Positions 1 to 7,015 of a stretch of 29,757 nt of DNA are shown in pieces (position 1 is the stretch's first letter; each line of letters starts with the position of its first letter). A program made the translations under genes and the position numbers. The stretch covers positions 1 to 29,757 of the forward strand of contig JANNFI010000032.1 in assembly GCA_031379665.1 (NCBI GenBank), read 5' to 3'. The notes beneath the pieces are model-generated. The model was not told where the DNA came from. It worked only from the letters and a program-made list of their open reading frames with translations, and did no database searches. The stretch is from SZUA-254 sp031379665 (GTDB lineage: Bacteria > Bacteroidota > Ignavibacteria > UBA10030 > SZUA-254).

Positions 1-76
1 GGAACTCCGCGACCGAGTTTGTTTTTTTGTGGCTCGGGTGCTTGGGCCTTATTACCCCACTGTTTTTTTTTTTGAG

Positions 77-229
77 CTAATGGGGGTGGGGTTGCACGTG
101 TGGGCGCCCGGGTGCCGGCGGACGGGTGGGCGCGCCGCCCGGGGCGGTACCGGCAGGAACACTCAGGAGCATCACGAGAGCGACTCCGAGCCCGCCGAGG
201 AAAAGGAGGAGTTTTTTCGACGGGTTCAT
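77..229 (-). pseudogene. 5' end of an exported or membrane protein gene, broken near the window edge
   Basis: The ATG overlaps the stop of the FAH-family gene as ATGA (227-229 against 226-228), the usual sign of an operon partner. The 50 codons begin with a clear signal-anchor: N-terminal MNPSKK, then a run of Leu/Gly/Val/Ala to about residue 24, then VPAGTA, which could be a signal peptidase site. After that the reading turns into Pro/Gly/Arg/His-rich, low-complexity sequence and hits TAG at 77-79. The surrounding bases (1-130) contain T7 and T12 runs and G-rich strings unlike the rest of the window. The gene is therefore either frameshifted by poor sequence at a contig end or truly degraded. 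Family unknown. Confidence 0.45.
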
Positions 230-900
230 CGGGCAGACGGGGCCGAGACTATCGAATGCCGGGTGACGGTGTACCCCGAGAGTTTCGCTTCGATCGTATC
301 GCCCGGGTTGACCGGGCCGACTCCCTCGGGCGTGCCGGTGAAAATGAGATCACCCGCCTCGAGCGTGAATATCGTCGAGACATAACTGAGGATGGTCGGG
401 ATGTCGAAGATCATCGTGGACGTCGAGACGCGCTGACGTACCGCTCCGTTGACGCTGCATTCGATGTCGAAGACCGGACGGGATCCGGCCTGCTGTGCCG
501 GAATGAAGTCGGAGACGGGCGCCGAGGTGTCGAACCCTTTCGCCACCGCCCACGGAAGCCCGTTCCGCTTGGCGACCCCCTGGACGTCCCTCAGCGTCAT
601 ATCCAGCCCCACCCCGTACCCCGCGATGAGATCCCACGCTTCGGCGGAGGCGATGTCTTTGCCTCCCCGCCCAAGGGCGACCACGAGCTCTACTTCGTGG
701 TGCATTTCTTTTGAGAACAACGGCCGGACGATATCATCCCCAGAGTGCACGATCGCCGTCGGCGGTTTCAGGAAGAGGATGGGGTCGGATGGGACCTCCG
801 CCTTCATCTCTGCCGCGTGTTCACGGTAATTACGGCCGACGCAAATGATCTTCGATACCCGCAATGGGATGATTGATCCGATAATATTTATAGTTCCCAT
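226..900 (-). CDS. Fumarylacetoacetate hydrolase (FAH) family protein
   Basis: This 224-residue single-domain FAH-fold enzyme is the length of the FAHD1/YcgM-type members, which act as acylpyruvate hydrolases or oxaloacetate tautomerase/decarboxylases. Visible family marks are CVGRNYREHAAEM at residues 20-32, the metal-binding acidic residues in HHEVEL (Glu69, Glu71) and Asp100 in GYGVGLDMTLRD, the GLPWAVAKGFD segment at about 114-124, and the TGTPEGVGPV loop near the C terminus. The ATG at 900 is the natural start, about 20 nt after a Bacteroidota-type promoter. It is transcribed divergently from purM and its stop overlaps the start of a downstream exported-protein gene. The family is certain; the exact substrate cannot be read from sequence. 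Confidence 0.9.
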   Translation of the reverse strand: MGTINIIGSIIPLRVSKIICVGRNYREHAAEMKAEVPSDPILFLKPPTAIVHSGDDIVRPLFSKEMHHEVELVVALGRGGKDIASAEAWDLIAGYGVGLDMTLRDVQGVAKRNGLPWAVAKGFDTSAPVSDFIPAQQAGSRPVFDIECSVNGAVRQRVSTSTMIFDIPTILSYVSTIFTLEAGDLIFTGTPEGVGPVNPGDTIEAKLSGYTVTRHSIVSAPSAR

Positions 901-921
901 GATCCTTTAAAGTAAAGCTTT

Positions 922-952
922 CAAATATAGTCAGGTCCGGCATGATCTGCAA
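922..952 (-). promoter_or_regulatory. Bacteroidota-type promoter for the FAH-family gene
   Basis: On the minus strand TTGC (949-952), a 19-nt spacer and TATATTTG (922-929) match the Bacteroidota sigma-A pattern TTTG/TTG-N19-21-TANNTTTG. The -7 box is an exact consensus match and lies 21 nt before the ATG, so the leader would be short. Confidence 0.55.
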
Positions 953-977
953 GGGGTGGAGTGATCCAGGGCTGGGA

Positions 978-1006
978 TTTCATTTATGTAAAAGTATGAC
1001 TATATT
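978..1006 (+). promoter_or_regulatory. Possible promoter for purM
   Basis: TATATT at 1001-1006 is a good -10 hexamer about 30 nt before the purM start. The -35 region (TTTCAT at 978-983, spacer 17) is poor. The region is the AT-rich divergent spacer between purM and the FAH gene. Confidence 0.3.
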
Positions 1007-1034
1007 AAGCGATTCTTTGTGAAAATTGACTCCG

Positions 1035-2048
1035 ATGGCCAGAAATATTCATACCTACGAACGGGCGGGTGTCAGCATCGAACGGGGAGATGACCTCGTA
1101 AGGCGCATTAAGGGGAAGGTTCGGTCGACTTTTTCATCCTCCGTGCTTGCGGATATAGGCGCCTTCGGGGGTTTCTATGACGCCCGTTTCAAGAACCTGA
1201 AGAGTCCTGTCCTCGTTTCGAGCGTGGACGGAGTCGGCACGAAGCTGAAAGTGGCGTTCCTGATGGATAAACACGATACCGTCGGCGAGGACCTGGTAAA
1301 CCATTGCGTGAATGACATCGCGGTCTGCGGGGCAAGGCCGCTTTTCTTCATGGACTATTTCGCCACGGGAAAGCTGAAAACGCATGTCGCGGAACAGGTC
1401 ATCGACGGGATGATCAGGGGCTGCAAGGCCAACGGGTGTTCGCTCATCGGGGGCGAGACCGCCGAGATGCCCGGCTTCTACCGCGATAATGAATATGACC
1501 TCGCCGGCACGATTATCGGTGTCGTCGACAGAAAAAAAATTTACAACGGGAGCCGCGTGCGTGAGGGGGACGTGCTCCTCGGGATTCCTTCGACGGGCCT
1601 CCACACAAACGGGTATTCGCTGGCCCGCAGCGTCCTTTTCGAGCGTTTCGAGGTGGATGATTTCGTCGACGAGCTGGGGCTGAGAGTCGGTGAGGCGCTC
1701 CTCGCGGTCCACCGATCGTACCTCGCCGCCATCGGGGTCGCGGCGAAAAACGCCGGCGTGCACGCCTTCGCTCACATCACCGGGGGTGGGATCGTCGGGA
1801 ATGCGAGCAGGGTGGTCCCGGTGCCCCTGTCGGTGAGGATCAACTGGAATGCCTGGGAGATGCCCGCGATCTTCGGGCTGATCGGGAAATGCGGTTCGGT
1901 GCCGGACTCGGAGATGCGGAAGACGTTCAATCTCGGGATCGGGCTGGTGGTCGTTGTGGCGAAGTCCGCGGCCGATCGGTTGCTCCGCAGCCTGGAAGCC
2001 GCCGGCGAGCATCCGGTGGCGATCGGAGAGGTGGTCAAAAAATCATGA
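1035..2048 (+). CDS. purM: Phosphoribosylformylglycinamidine cyclo-ligase (AIR synthetase)
   Basis: PurM closes the imidazole ring of purine biosynthesis: FGAM plus ATP gives aminoimidazole ribonucleotide. The 337-residue length is normal for the family. Visible motifs are SVDGVGTKLK (63-72), DIAVCGARPLFFMDYFATGKL (94-114), GGETAEMPGFY (139-149), STGLHTNGYSLAR and the glycine-rich HITGGGIVGN segment. I chose the ATG at 1035; an in-frame TTG at 1026 would add three residues and neither has a clear Shine-Dalgarno site. The stop overlaps the ATG of the downstream sensor kinase by four bases. GuaA, another purine enzyme, is encoded 9 kb away, but no other pur gene is nearby. Confidence 0.95.
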   Translation: MARNIHTYERAGVSIERGDDLVRRIKGKVRSTFSSSVLADIGAFGGFYDARFKNLKSPVLVSSVDGVGTKLKVAFLMDKHDTVGEDLVNHCVNDIAVCGARPLFFMDYFATGKLKTHVAEQVIDGMIRGCKANGCSLIGGETAEMPGFYRDNEYDLAGTIIGVVDRKKIYNGSRVREGDVLLGIPSTGLHTNGYSLARSVLFERFEVDDFVDELGLRVGEALLAVHRSYLAAIGVAAKNAGVHAFAHITGGGIVGNASRVVPVPLSVRINWNAWEMPAIFGLIGKCGSVPDSEMRKTFNLGIGLVVVVAKSAADRLLRSLEAAGEHPVAIGEVVKKS

Positions 2049-3418
2049 CCCCCGCTGGCGGAAAGAAAAAAACCGGGAAAACAACCAAACGGACTGCTCC
2101 GAGGACGCCAGAACTAAAGGCATCCCCCCGTACCGTCCCGGCGGACACAATCTTTCGCATCGCCGGTGCAGACGCTGATTCCGCGCAGTCGGGTATCGAA
2201 AAACGACTAGCCCAGATCAAGCTCATCAGCGAAGTCACCAGCCGCATGACCGCGGACATGGAGATCCAGGAGATCCTCAACACAGCCGCCGCCTCCATCC
2301 AGAAAACCTTCAACTATTTCGACGTCACGGTCTTCCTCCTCACCGACGGCGGGAAAATGCTCGACCTCTCTGCGCACGCCGGCAATTTCACCGATTTCCT
2401 TCCCCACGGCTACCAGCAGCCGGTGGAGAAGGGTATCGTCGGCAGCGTGGCCCGGACCGGCGAGATCATCCTGAGCAATGATGTGGGTCGCGAACCCCGG
2501 TACCTCACCTACGAGTATCACAACACCCGGTCCGAAATCGCACTCCCCATCAAGATCGACGCAGTGGTGATCGGTGTCCTGAACGTCGAGGACACCAGGG
2601 TGGATGCGTTCGACGCAACGGATGTCCTCGTCCTTTCGACCCTTTCCGATCAGCTCGGCATCGCCATCAGGAACGCCCGGCTTTACGAGGAAGTCCGTCA
2701 GGCGAACATGAAGCTGATCGAGCTCGACACGATGAAATCCGAGTTCCTCGGGATCGTTTCACACGACTTCCGTTCGCCCCTCTCGTCGATCATGCTGGCG
2801 GCCCGGTCGCTCGTGAAGAACGAGGCTATCCAGGGCATCCCGCGCGTAAAGGAATACATGCAGCTCATCGTCGACCAGGCCGTCCGCCTCAACCAGCTCG
2901 CCGAGGACACCCTGTCGATCACCAAAATAGAATCGGGCCAGCTGACGTACTACTTCAAGATCGTCAACATCGAGCGCCTCATCCAGGATGCGGTCTCGAT
3001 GGTCCGGTTTTCAAAGCGCCACGACTTCGAGTACACGGTCGACCCGGAAGCCCTTTTCGTCAAGGGCGACCAGACCAAGCTCAGGCAGGTCCTCCAAAAC
3101 CTCGTCAGCAACGCCGTGAAGTATTCACCGCAGGGCGGGAAGGTCTTCGTCAGGGTGGAAAACCTCTCGGCGGAGGAGGTGATGGTGTCGGTGTCCGACC
3201 AGGGGATGGGCGTCCCGAAGGAGAAGCTCGGAAAGCTGTTCCAGAAATTTTCCCGCGTGGATTCGAAGGAGTCGAAGGAGATCAAGGGGGCCGGGCTCGG
3301 ACTCTGGATCTGTCGGGAGGTGGTCGGCGCTCACGGTGGAAGGATCTGGATGGAGAGTGAGAGTGGCAAGGGATCGAGCGTGAAGTTCGTTATACGGCGG
3401 ACGCCGGAAGGGGCCTGA
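2045..3418 (+). CDS. Soluble GAF-domain sensor histidine kinase
   Basis: This 457-residue kinase starts with a Lys/Thr/Pro-rich, probably disordered stretch (1-45). A GAF sensor domain follows (about 70-212, with PVEKGIVGSVARTGE and a C-terminal ALPIKID...VIGVLNVED strand pattern), then a short coiled linker, HisKA dimerisation (about 225-295) and HATPase_c (about 335-453). The phospho-acceptor is His240 in the H box FLGIVSHDFRSP. The N box is NLVSNAVKYSP (352-362), G1 is DQGMGVP (385-391), the F box KLFQKFSR and G2 GAGLGLW (415-421). There is no transmembrane segment, so it should sense a cytoplasmic signal. The start (ATG 2045) overlaps the purM stop as ATGA, implying translational coupling. 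No response regulator is encoded nearby. It ends 9 bp from the convergent ppx gene. Confidence 0.9.
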   Translation: MTPAGGKKKTGKTTKRTAPRTPELKASPRTVPADTIFRIAGADADSAQSGIEKRLAQIKLISEVTSRMTADMEIQEILNTAAASIQKTFNYFDVTVFLLTDGGKMLDLSAHAGNFTDFLPHGYQQPVEKGIVGSVARTGEIILSNDVGREPRYLTYEYHNTRSEIALPIKIDAVVIGVLNVEDTRVDAFDATDVLVLSTLSDQLGIAIRNARLYEEVRQANMKLIELDTMKSEFLGIVSHDFRSPLSSIMLAARSLVKNEAIQGIPRVKEYMQLIVDQAVRLNQLAEDTLSITKIESGQLTYYFKIVNIERLIQDAVSMVRFSKRHDFEYTVDPEALFVKGDQTKLRQVLQNLVSNAVKYSPQGGKVFVRVENLSAEEVMVSVSDQGMGVPKEKLGKLFQKFSRVDSKESKEIKGAGLGLWICREVVGAHGGRIWMESESGKGSSVKFVIRRTPEGA

Positions 3419-3427
3419 CACCCCGGT

Positions 3428-5023
3428 TCAGAGGAGTATCTCTACCGAACGATTGAATTCCTCCTCGAACAACCCCTTCTTCTGATTCGCCCCCCACGAC
3501 TCCATTTCCGCGTTCAAACCTCTTCGAACCGTCGGCCGGATTTTCACCTTTTTCCCGGTCATACTGATGCGGACGTCGCTGACGACCTTCCGGTGGGTCC
3601 GGTCGAGGCCGTCGGCGATCCTGAGAATGGCCGCGAGGCCCCTTACGATGCTCCGCGATTCCTCCGGCAGCACGCTATAGTGTTCGTGCTTCATCTTCGG
3701 ATGGCTCTTCCTGTGATACCGGGCGATGTTCGCGATGATCTCCTTCTCGTCCTCCCGGAAGCCGAGCAGTTCGGCGTTTCGGATGAGATAGTACGAATGC
3801 TGATGGTGCCGCTCGTGCGAGATGAACAACCCGACCTCGTGCAGGATGGCCGCGGCCTCGAGGAGTTCCCGGTTGTACGGCCCGCCGCCGTGGATGGCGG
3901 TCGTCCGGTCAAAGAGGGCGAGTGCGAGAGCCGCAACGTGTTCGCAGTGCTCCTTCTCATAGTGTAGTTTTTTGGCGAGGTGGCGGACGCTCGAGAGCCG
4001 GATGTCGCGCAATCCCGGGGTGCCCTTATGGAAGATCGACTGCTCGGCCACGTCCCGGATGATCCCCTCCCGCAGGCCGTATTCCGAGACGGTGATCGCC
4101 CGTATGCCCAGTTCCTTCACGGCCTGCTCGATGATCACGGCGCCGCCGGCGATGATGTCGCTACGCGAGGGGTCGAGTCCGTCAATCCCGGCGCGCGCGG
4201 AGGGGTGCTTCGCCTCAAGGATCAACTCGACCGATTCCAGAATTTCGTCCGCCCTCATCGAATACGCGTTGTACGATCCGAGGGGCATCCTCCCGCCGCG
4301 GCACCGGACAATATTAGCGAGGTTGACGATGGTTCCGGACGTCCCCACCACAAGCTCGAATTCGTGCGAGCGCAGGTCGCGCTTGACGGGGGCGAGGATC
4401 CCGGCGACGAACCGTCGCGCTTCCCTCACGGATTTCACTGATGTCACGCCCCCGGGGAAGAAGCGGTCCGTCATCCTGATGGCGCCGATTTTCAGGCTGT
4501 TGTCGTAAAGCACCCTCCGTTTTTTCCCGACGAGGAATTCCGTGCTCCCCCCGCCGAGGTCCACGAGGAGTATTTCGCGGTCCAGGACCGGAAGTGCCTG
4601 AAGGACGCCGAGGTACACCAGCCGGGCCTCCTCGAGGCCCGACACGGTCTCGATTCTGATGCCCGTCTCCCGGGCGATTCGACTGATGAAGAGATCCTTG
4701 TTCACCGCCTCGCGGACTGCGCTCGTTGCGACGGCGGTCACCGGGGCCCCGAACCGGTCGGCGACGGATCGGAACCTCCTGAGCGCTGCGATGCCCCGTT
4801 CCATTGCGGCCGCCGATAGAAATTTCATATCACCGCTACCCTCGCCGAGCCTGACCCGTTCGCGCTCCCTCGCGAGGATCGTGTATCCGCCGGTCTGCGG
4901 ATCGACCGCCGCCACGATGATGTGGAATGAATTCGTTCCGACGTCGATCGCTGCGAGCCGGCGCTGTACGTCGTCGGCATCTGCGACGGTCTTGCTTCGC
5001 GCCGGCCGCCGGAGGGTGTTCAT
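3428..5023 (-). CDS. ppx: Ppx/GppA family phosphatase (exopolyphosphatase or pppGpp phosphohydrolase) with HD domain
   Basis: At 531 residues this matches the long Ppx/GppA form with an HD-like C-terminal half. The ASKHA phosphatase core (about 20-325) shows AAIDVGTNSFH (24-34), TSAVREA (100-106), the catalytic-glutamate region SGLEEARLVYLGV (128-140) and DLGGGSTEF (155-163). The C-terminal domain carries His362, AILHEVGLF (392-400), HERHHQHS (403-410), RYHRKSHP (435-442) and RIADGLDRTH (468-477), a set typical of HD hydrolase folds. Members cleave inorganic polyphosphate or the 5' phosphate of pppGpp; sequence alone does not decide. It is convergent with the sensor kinase (9-bp gap, no terminator seen) and downstream of a small lipoprotein gene on the same strand. 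Confidence 0.9.
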   Translation of the reverse strand: MNTLRRPARSKTVADADDVQRRLAAIDVGTNSFHIIVAAVDPQTGGYTILARERERVRLGEGSGDMKFLSAAAMERGIAALRRFRSVADRFGAPVTAVATSAVREAVNKDLFISRIARETGIRIETVSGLEEARLVYLGVLQALPVLDREILLVDLGGGSTEFLVGKKRRVLYDNSLKIGAIRMTDRFFPGGVTSVKSVREARRFVAGILAPVKRDLRSHEFELVVGTSGTIVNLANIVRCRGGRMPLGSYNAYSMRADEILESVELILEAKHPSARAGIDGLDPSRSDIIAGGAVIIEQAVKELGIRAITVSEYGLREGIIRDVAEQSIFHKGTPGLRDIRLSSVRHLAKKLHYEKEHCEHVAALALALFDRTTAIHGGGPYNRELLEAAAILHEVGLFISHERHHQHSYYLIRNAELLGFREDEKEIIANIARYHRKSHPKMKHEHYSVLPEESRSIVRGLAAILRIADGLDRTHRKVVSDVRISMTGKKVKIRPTVRRGLNAEMESWGANQKKGLFEEEFNRSVEILL

Positions 5024-5139
5024 CGCTCGCTCCAGATCATCCGGAGATGACGGGGCGTCAACATCCAGATCAGGCCCCCCCCGCCAGGGATGGGCTCCCC
5101 GGCGTCACGAAGATAGATGGTCATCGGATTTTCACCACG

Positions 5140-5508
5140 TCAGTTTTGGACCCTCGGCGCCTGTGAACCCTGCGGCAGCACTTTCCCGGTTGCCCTTTCC
5201 TTCTCCTCCAGCCGGTGCAGGACACCCGTGAGGAACGCCTCCCAACGGGGGAGGGAATCCTGAAAATACCGGGTCAGACTGTCGCGACCTGCATCGGAGA
5301 TTGAAAAACGCGATCGGAGACTGTCGAGCTGCGAACGCAAAGCAGTGCTATCCATCCCTTTAAGCCGGGCTTGTTCGATCAGGAATACTTCCTGCGAATA
5401 GTACTCGGCGAAAGCCTCACTACCGGAGGGGGGCGGTGGTACCTTTCCCTCGCAGCCGGAACAGAGAGCCAGGAACCCAAAAACCACGGGAATTAGGGGT
5501 AATTTCAT
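5140..5508 (-). CDS. Small predicted lipoprotein, DUF4296-like helical protein
   Basis: The 122-residue product begins MKLPLIPVVFGFLALCSGC, a lipoprotein-like signal with Cys16 or Cys19 as the possible lipidated residue. The lipobox is imperfect: LALC or CSGC. The mature part is charged and helical, with AFAEYYSQEVFLIEQARLKG and a segment running from SLRSRFSISDAGRD to LTRYF. This layout (a short helix, a linker ending near a Tyr/Phe pair, then a final helix) recalls the Bacteroidota lipoprotein family DUF4296, but this is only resemblance. An in-frame ATG at 5610 would add 34 residues without a signal peptide, so the internal start at 5508 is preferred. It has its own candidate promoter and could be co-transcribed with ppx, 116 bp downstream. 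Confidence 0.75.
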   Translation of the reverse strand: MKLPLIPVVFGFLALCSGCEGKVPPPPSGSEAFAEYYSQEVFLIEQARLKGMDSTALRSQLDSLRSRFSISDAGRDSLTRYFQDSLPRWEAFLTGVLHRLEEKERATGKVLPQGSQAPRVQN

Positions 5509-5534
5509 TGCCTCAGAAAGTCTAATTTCAGTGT

Positions 5535-5564
5535 CAAAATACGAAGATGAAAGAGGTTTTCCAA
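5535..5564 (-). promoter_or_regulatory. Promoter candidate for the small lipoprotein gene
   Basis: Minus-strand TTGG (5561-5564), 19-nt spacer, TATTTTG (5535-5541). The -7 box is one base shorter than TANNTTTG but the spacing equals that of the other promoters in this window. It lies 27 nt before the ATG. Confidence 0.45.
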
Positions 5565-5610
5565 CGAATCCGGCGAGATTCCAATGCTCAACTGAATTCC
5601 GCAAATACAC

Positions 5611-5633
5611 AAGGTCCTGCCCCGCCGGACCTT
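5611..5633. repeat. Perfect 7-bp inverted repeat in the lipoprotein/efp divergent spacer
   Basis: AAGGTCC (5611-5617) and GGACCTT (5627-5633) form a perfect hairpin with a 9-nt loop. A second palindrome, CTCCGACGGAG, lies at about 5645-5655. No T-run follows on either strand, so neither is an intrinsic terminator. The rest of this 335-bp divergent spacer (5509-5843) is AT-rich and holds the two promoters listed separately; I see no gene in it. Confidence 0.35.
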
Positions 5634-5760
5634 AATGTCGGACCTCCGACGGAGCAAGGGCGGCGGTTGGCGCTTATAAAATATTGCTAGTTTTTCATCA
5701 TTTTCGTATGATTTTAATATAAAACGTGGCATTTTTGTGAAAAACTGGAGTGTTACATCC

Positions 5761-5789
5761 TTGACATTCACGGCGGCAATGTGTATCTT
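5761..5789 (+). promoter_or_regulatory. Strong promoter for efp and the downstream cluster
   Basis: TTGACA (5761-5766), 17-nt spacer, TATCTT (5784-5789), continuing as TATCTTTTTG. This is a perfect -35 with near-consensus -10, and it also fits the TTG-N20-TANNTTT pattern seen at other starts. The efp ATG is 54 nt downstream of the -10. Confidence 0.65.
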
Positions 5790-5843
5790 TTTGGGCGCTT
5801 TTTCATTTTCACACTCCATTCTCTCTGTCTCTCTCTTAATTGT

Positions 5844-6410
5844 ATGTCGTCAACTTCCGATTTTCGCCCCGGTCTTACCATCCGTATGGATGGCGAATTA
5901 TGGACAATCGTCGAATTTCAGCACGTCAATCCGGGGAACTGGCGTGCGTTCGTCCGTGCGAAATTGAAGAGCCTCAGGTCCGGAAAAGTCATCGAAATCA
6001 GGTTCAGGGCAGGCGAGGCGGTGGAAACGATCCGGATCGACTCGAAGGAATACCAGTACCTTTACCAGGACGGCGATTCGTATGTGTTCATGGACAATGA
6101 AACATTTGACCAGCTGACCATCGACGGCAAGGTCGTCGGCGATGGCATGAAGTACCTCAAGGAAACCGAGACCGTCACGATCCTCTTCAACGGCACCGAC
6201 ATCATTTCGGTGACCATGCCGATCACGGTCGAATTGAAAGTCGTCGAGACCCCGCCCGGCGTCCGGGGCGACACCGCAACCGGTGCTCAGAAGCCTGCGG
6301 TCCTCGAAACCGGCGTCTCGGTAAACGTACCGCTCTTCATTAATGAGGGTGACCGCGTCAAAGTAGATACAAGGACCGGCGCGTACATCGAACGCGTCAA
6401 GGGCGGCTGA
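5844..6410 (+). CDS. efp: Translation elongation factor P
   Basis: EF-P enters the ribosomal E site and relieves stalling at polyproline. The 188-residue protein has the three beta-barrel layout: a KOW-like N-domain (1-65, LTIRMDGELWTIVEFQHVNPG), an OB domain (about 66-125) and the C-terminal S1-like domain ending GDRVKVDTRTGAYIERV. The start at 5844 gives the standard N terminus; an upstream in-frame start at 5781 would add 21 hydrophobic residues lying on top of the promoter. The loop that normally reads PGKG with a modifiable Lys34 (or Arg) reads P30-G31-N32-W33-R34, so asparagine sits at the modified position. It is first gene of a cluster followed by accB and accC, a very common order. 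Confidence 0.95.
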   Translation: MSSTSDFRPGLTIRMDGELWTIVEFQHVNPGNWRAFVRAKLKSLRSGKVIEIRFRAGEAVETIRIDSKEYQYLYQDGDSYVFMDNETFDQLTIDGKVVGDGMKYLKETETVTILFNGTDIISVTMPITVELKVVETPPGVRGDTATGAQKPAVLETGVSVNVPLFINEGDRVKVDTRTGAYIERVKGG

Positions 6411-6496
6411 TCACCGTCGAGATGTTCTCACCCGTCTCCGGCCGACAACGCGTGCCGGGACGTTGACCATCCCAAGACCATCAAACCGGAGGGACC

Positions 6497-6973
6497 ATGA
6501 ATCTCGCGTTGTTGAAAAAACTGGTTCGGATCCTTGAAAAGAGCAGCGTCGACGAGATCGAAGTGGAGGAGGAGGGGCTCCGCGTCCGCCTGGCAAAAAA
6601 TTCGCGCGGTACCGCCGCGTCGGTGAACGTCGCTCCGGCGGGCGCGCCCCAATACCCGACCGTCCACCTGCACGAGGCGCACGCCGCTTCCGCGGCTCTG
6701 TCCGCGCAGCCGGCGGCCGCTCCCGCCGTCAAAGTCCACGAAGTCCGGTCCCCGATCGTGGGGACGTTCTATCGCGCCCCGGCGCCCGATGCCGATCCCT
6801 ACATCGAAGTCGGCGAAGTCGTCCAGGCCAAGGCCGTCGTCTGCCTCATCGAGGCGATGAAGCTGATGAACGAAATCGAAACCGATGTCGGCGGCCGGAT
6901 CGTGAAAATCCTCGTGGAGAGCGGGCAGCCGGTGGAGTACAACCAGGTCCTCTTCCACATCGAGCCCGCGTAA
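6497..6973 (+). CDS. accB: Biotin carboxyl carrier protein of acetyl-CoA carboxylase
   Basis: BCCP carries biotin between the carboxylase and carboxyltransferase of acetyl-CoA carboxylase, the first step of fatty-acid synthesis. The 158-residue chain has the N-terminal helical interaction region (1-36), an Ala/Pro-rich flexible linker (about 38-78) and the C-terminal biotinyl domain (80-158). Lys122 in EAMKLMNEI is the biotinylation site, and the protruding-thumb segment FYRAPAPDADPY (91-102) is present, as in true AccB. A good Shine-Dalgarno site (GGAGGG, 6488-6493) precedes the ATG. It sits between efp and accC. The carboxyltransferase genes accA and accD are not in this window. Confidence 0.95.
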   Translation: MNLALLKKLVRILEKSSVDEIEVEEEGLRVRLAKNSRGTAASVNVAPAGAPQYPTVHLHEAHAASAALSAQPAAAPAVKVHEVRSPIVGTFYRAPAPDADPYIEVGEVVQAKAVVCLIEAMKLMNEIETDVGGRIVKILVESGQPVEYNQVLFHIEPA

Positions 6974-7015
6974 ACGGATGATTCTCCTCCATGGACAGGT
7001 TATTTCCGATCGACT

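Noticed and set aside
1..225. Plus-strand frames at the left edge (29-385, 100-714)
   Set aside because: Arg/Gly-rich antisense of the FAH-family gene; no ribosome site or family features.
5781..5843. Upstream in-frame start of efp adding a hydrophobic N terminus
   Set aside because: It would put the start on the -10 element, and EF-P has no such extension.
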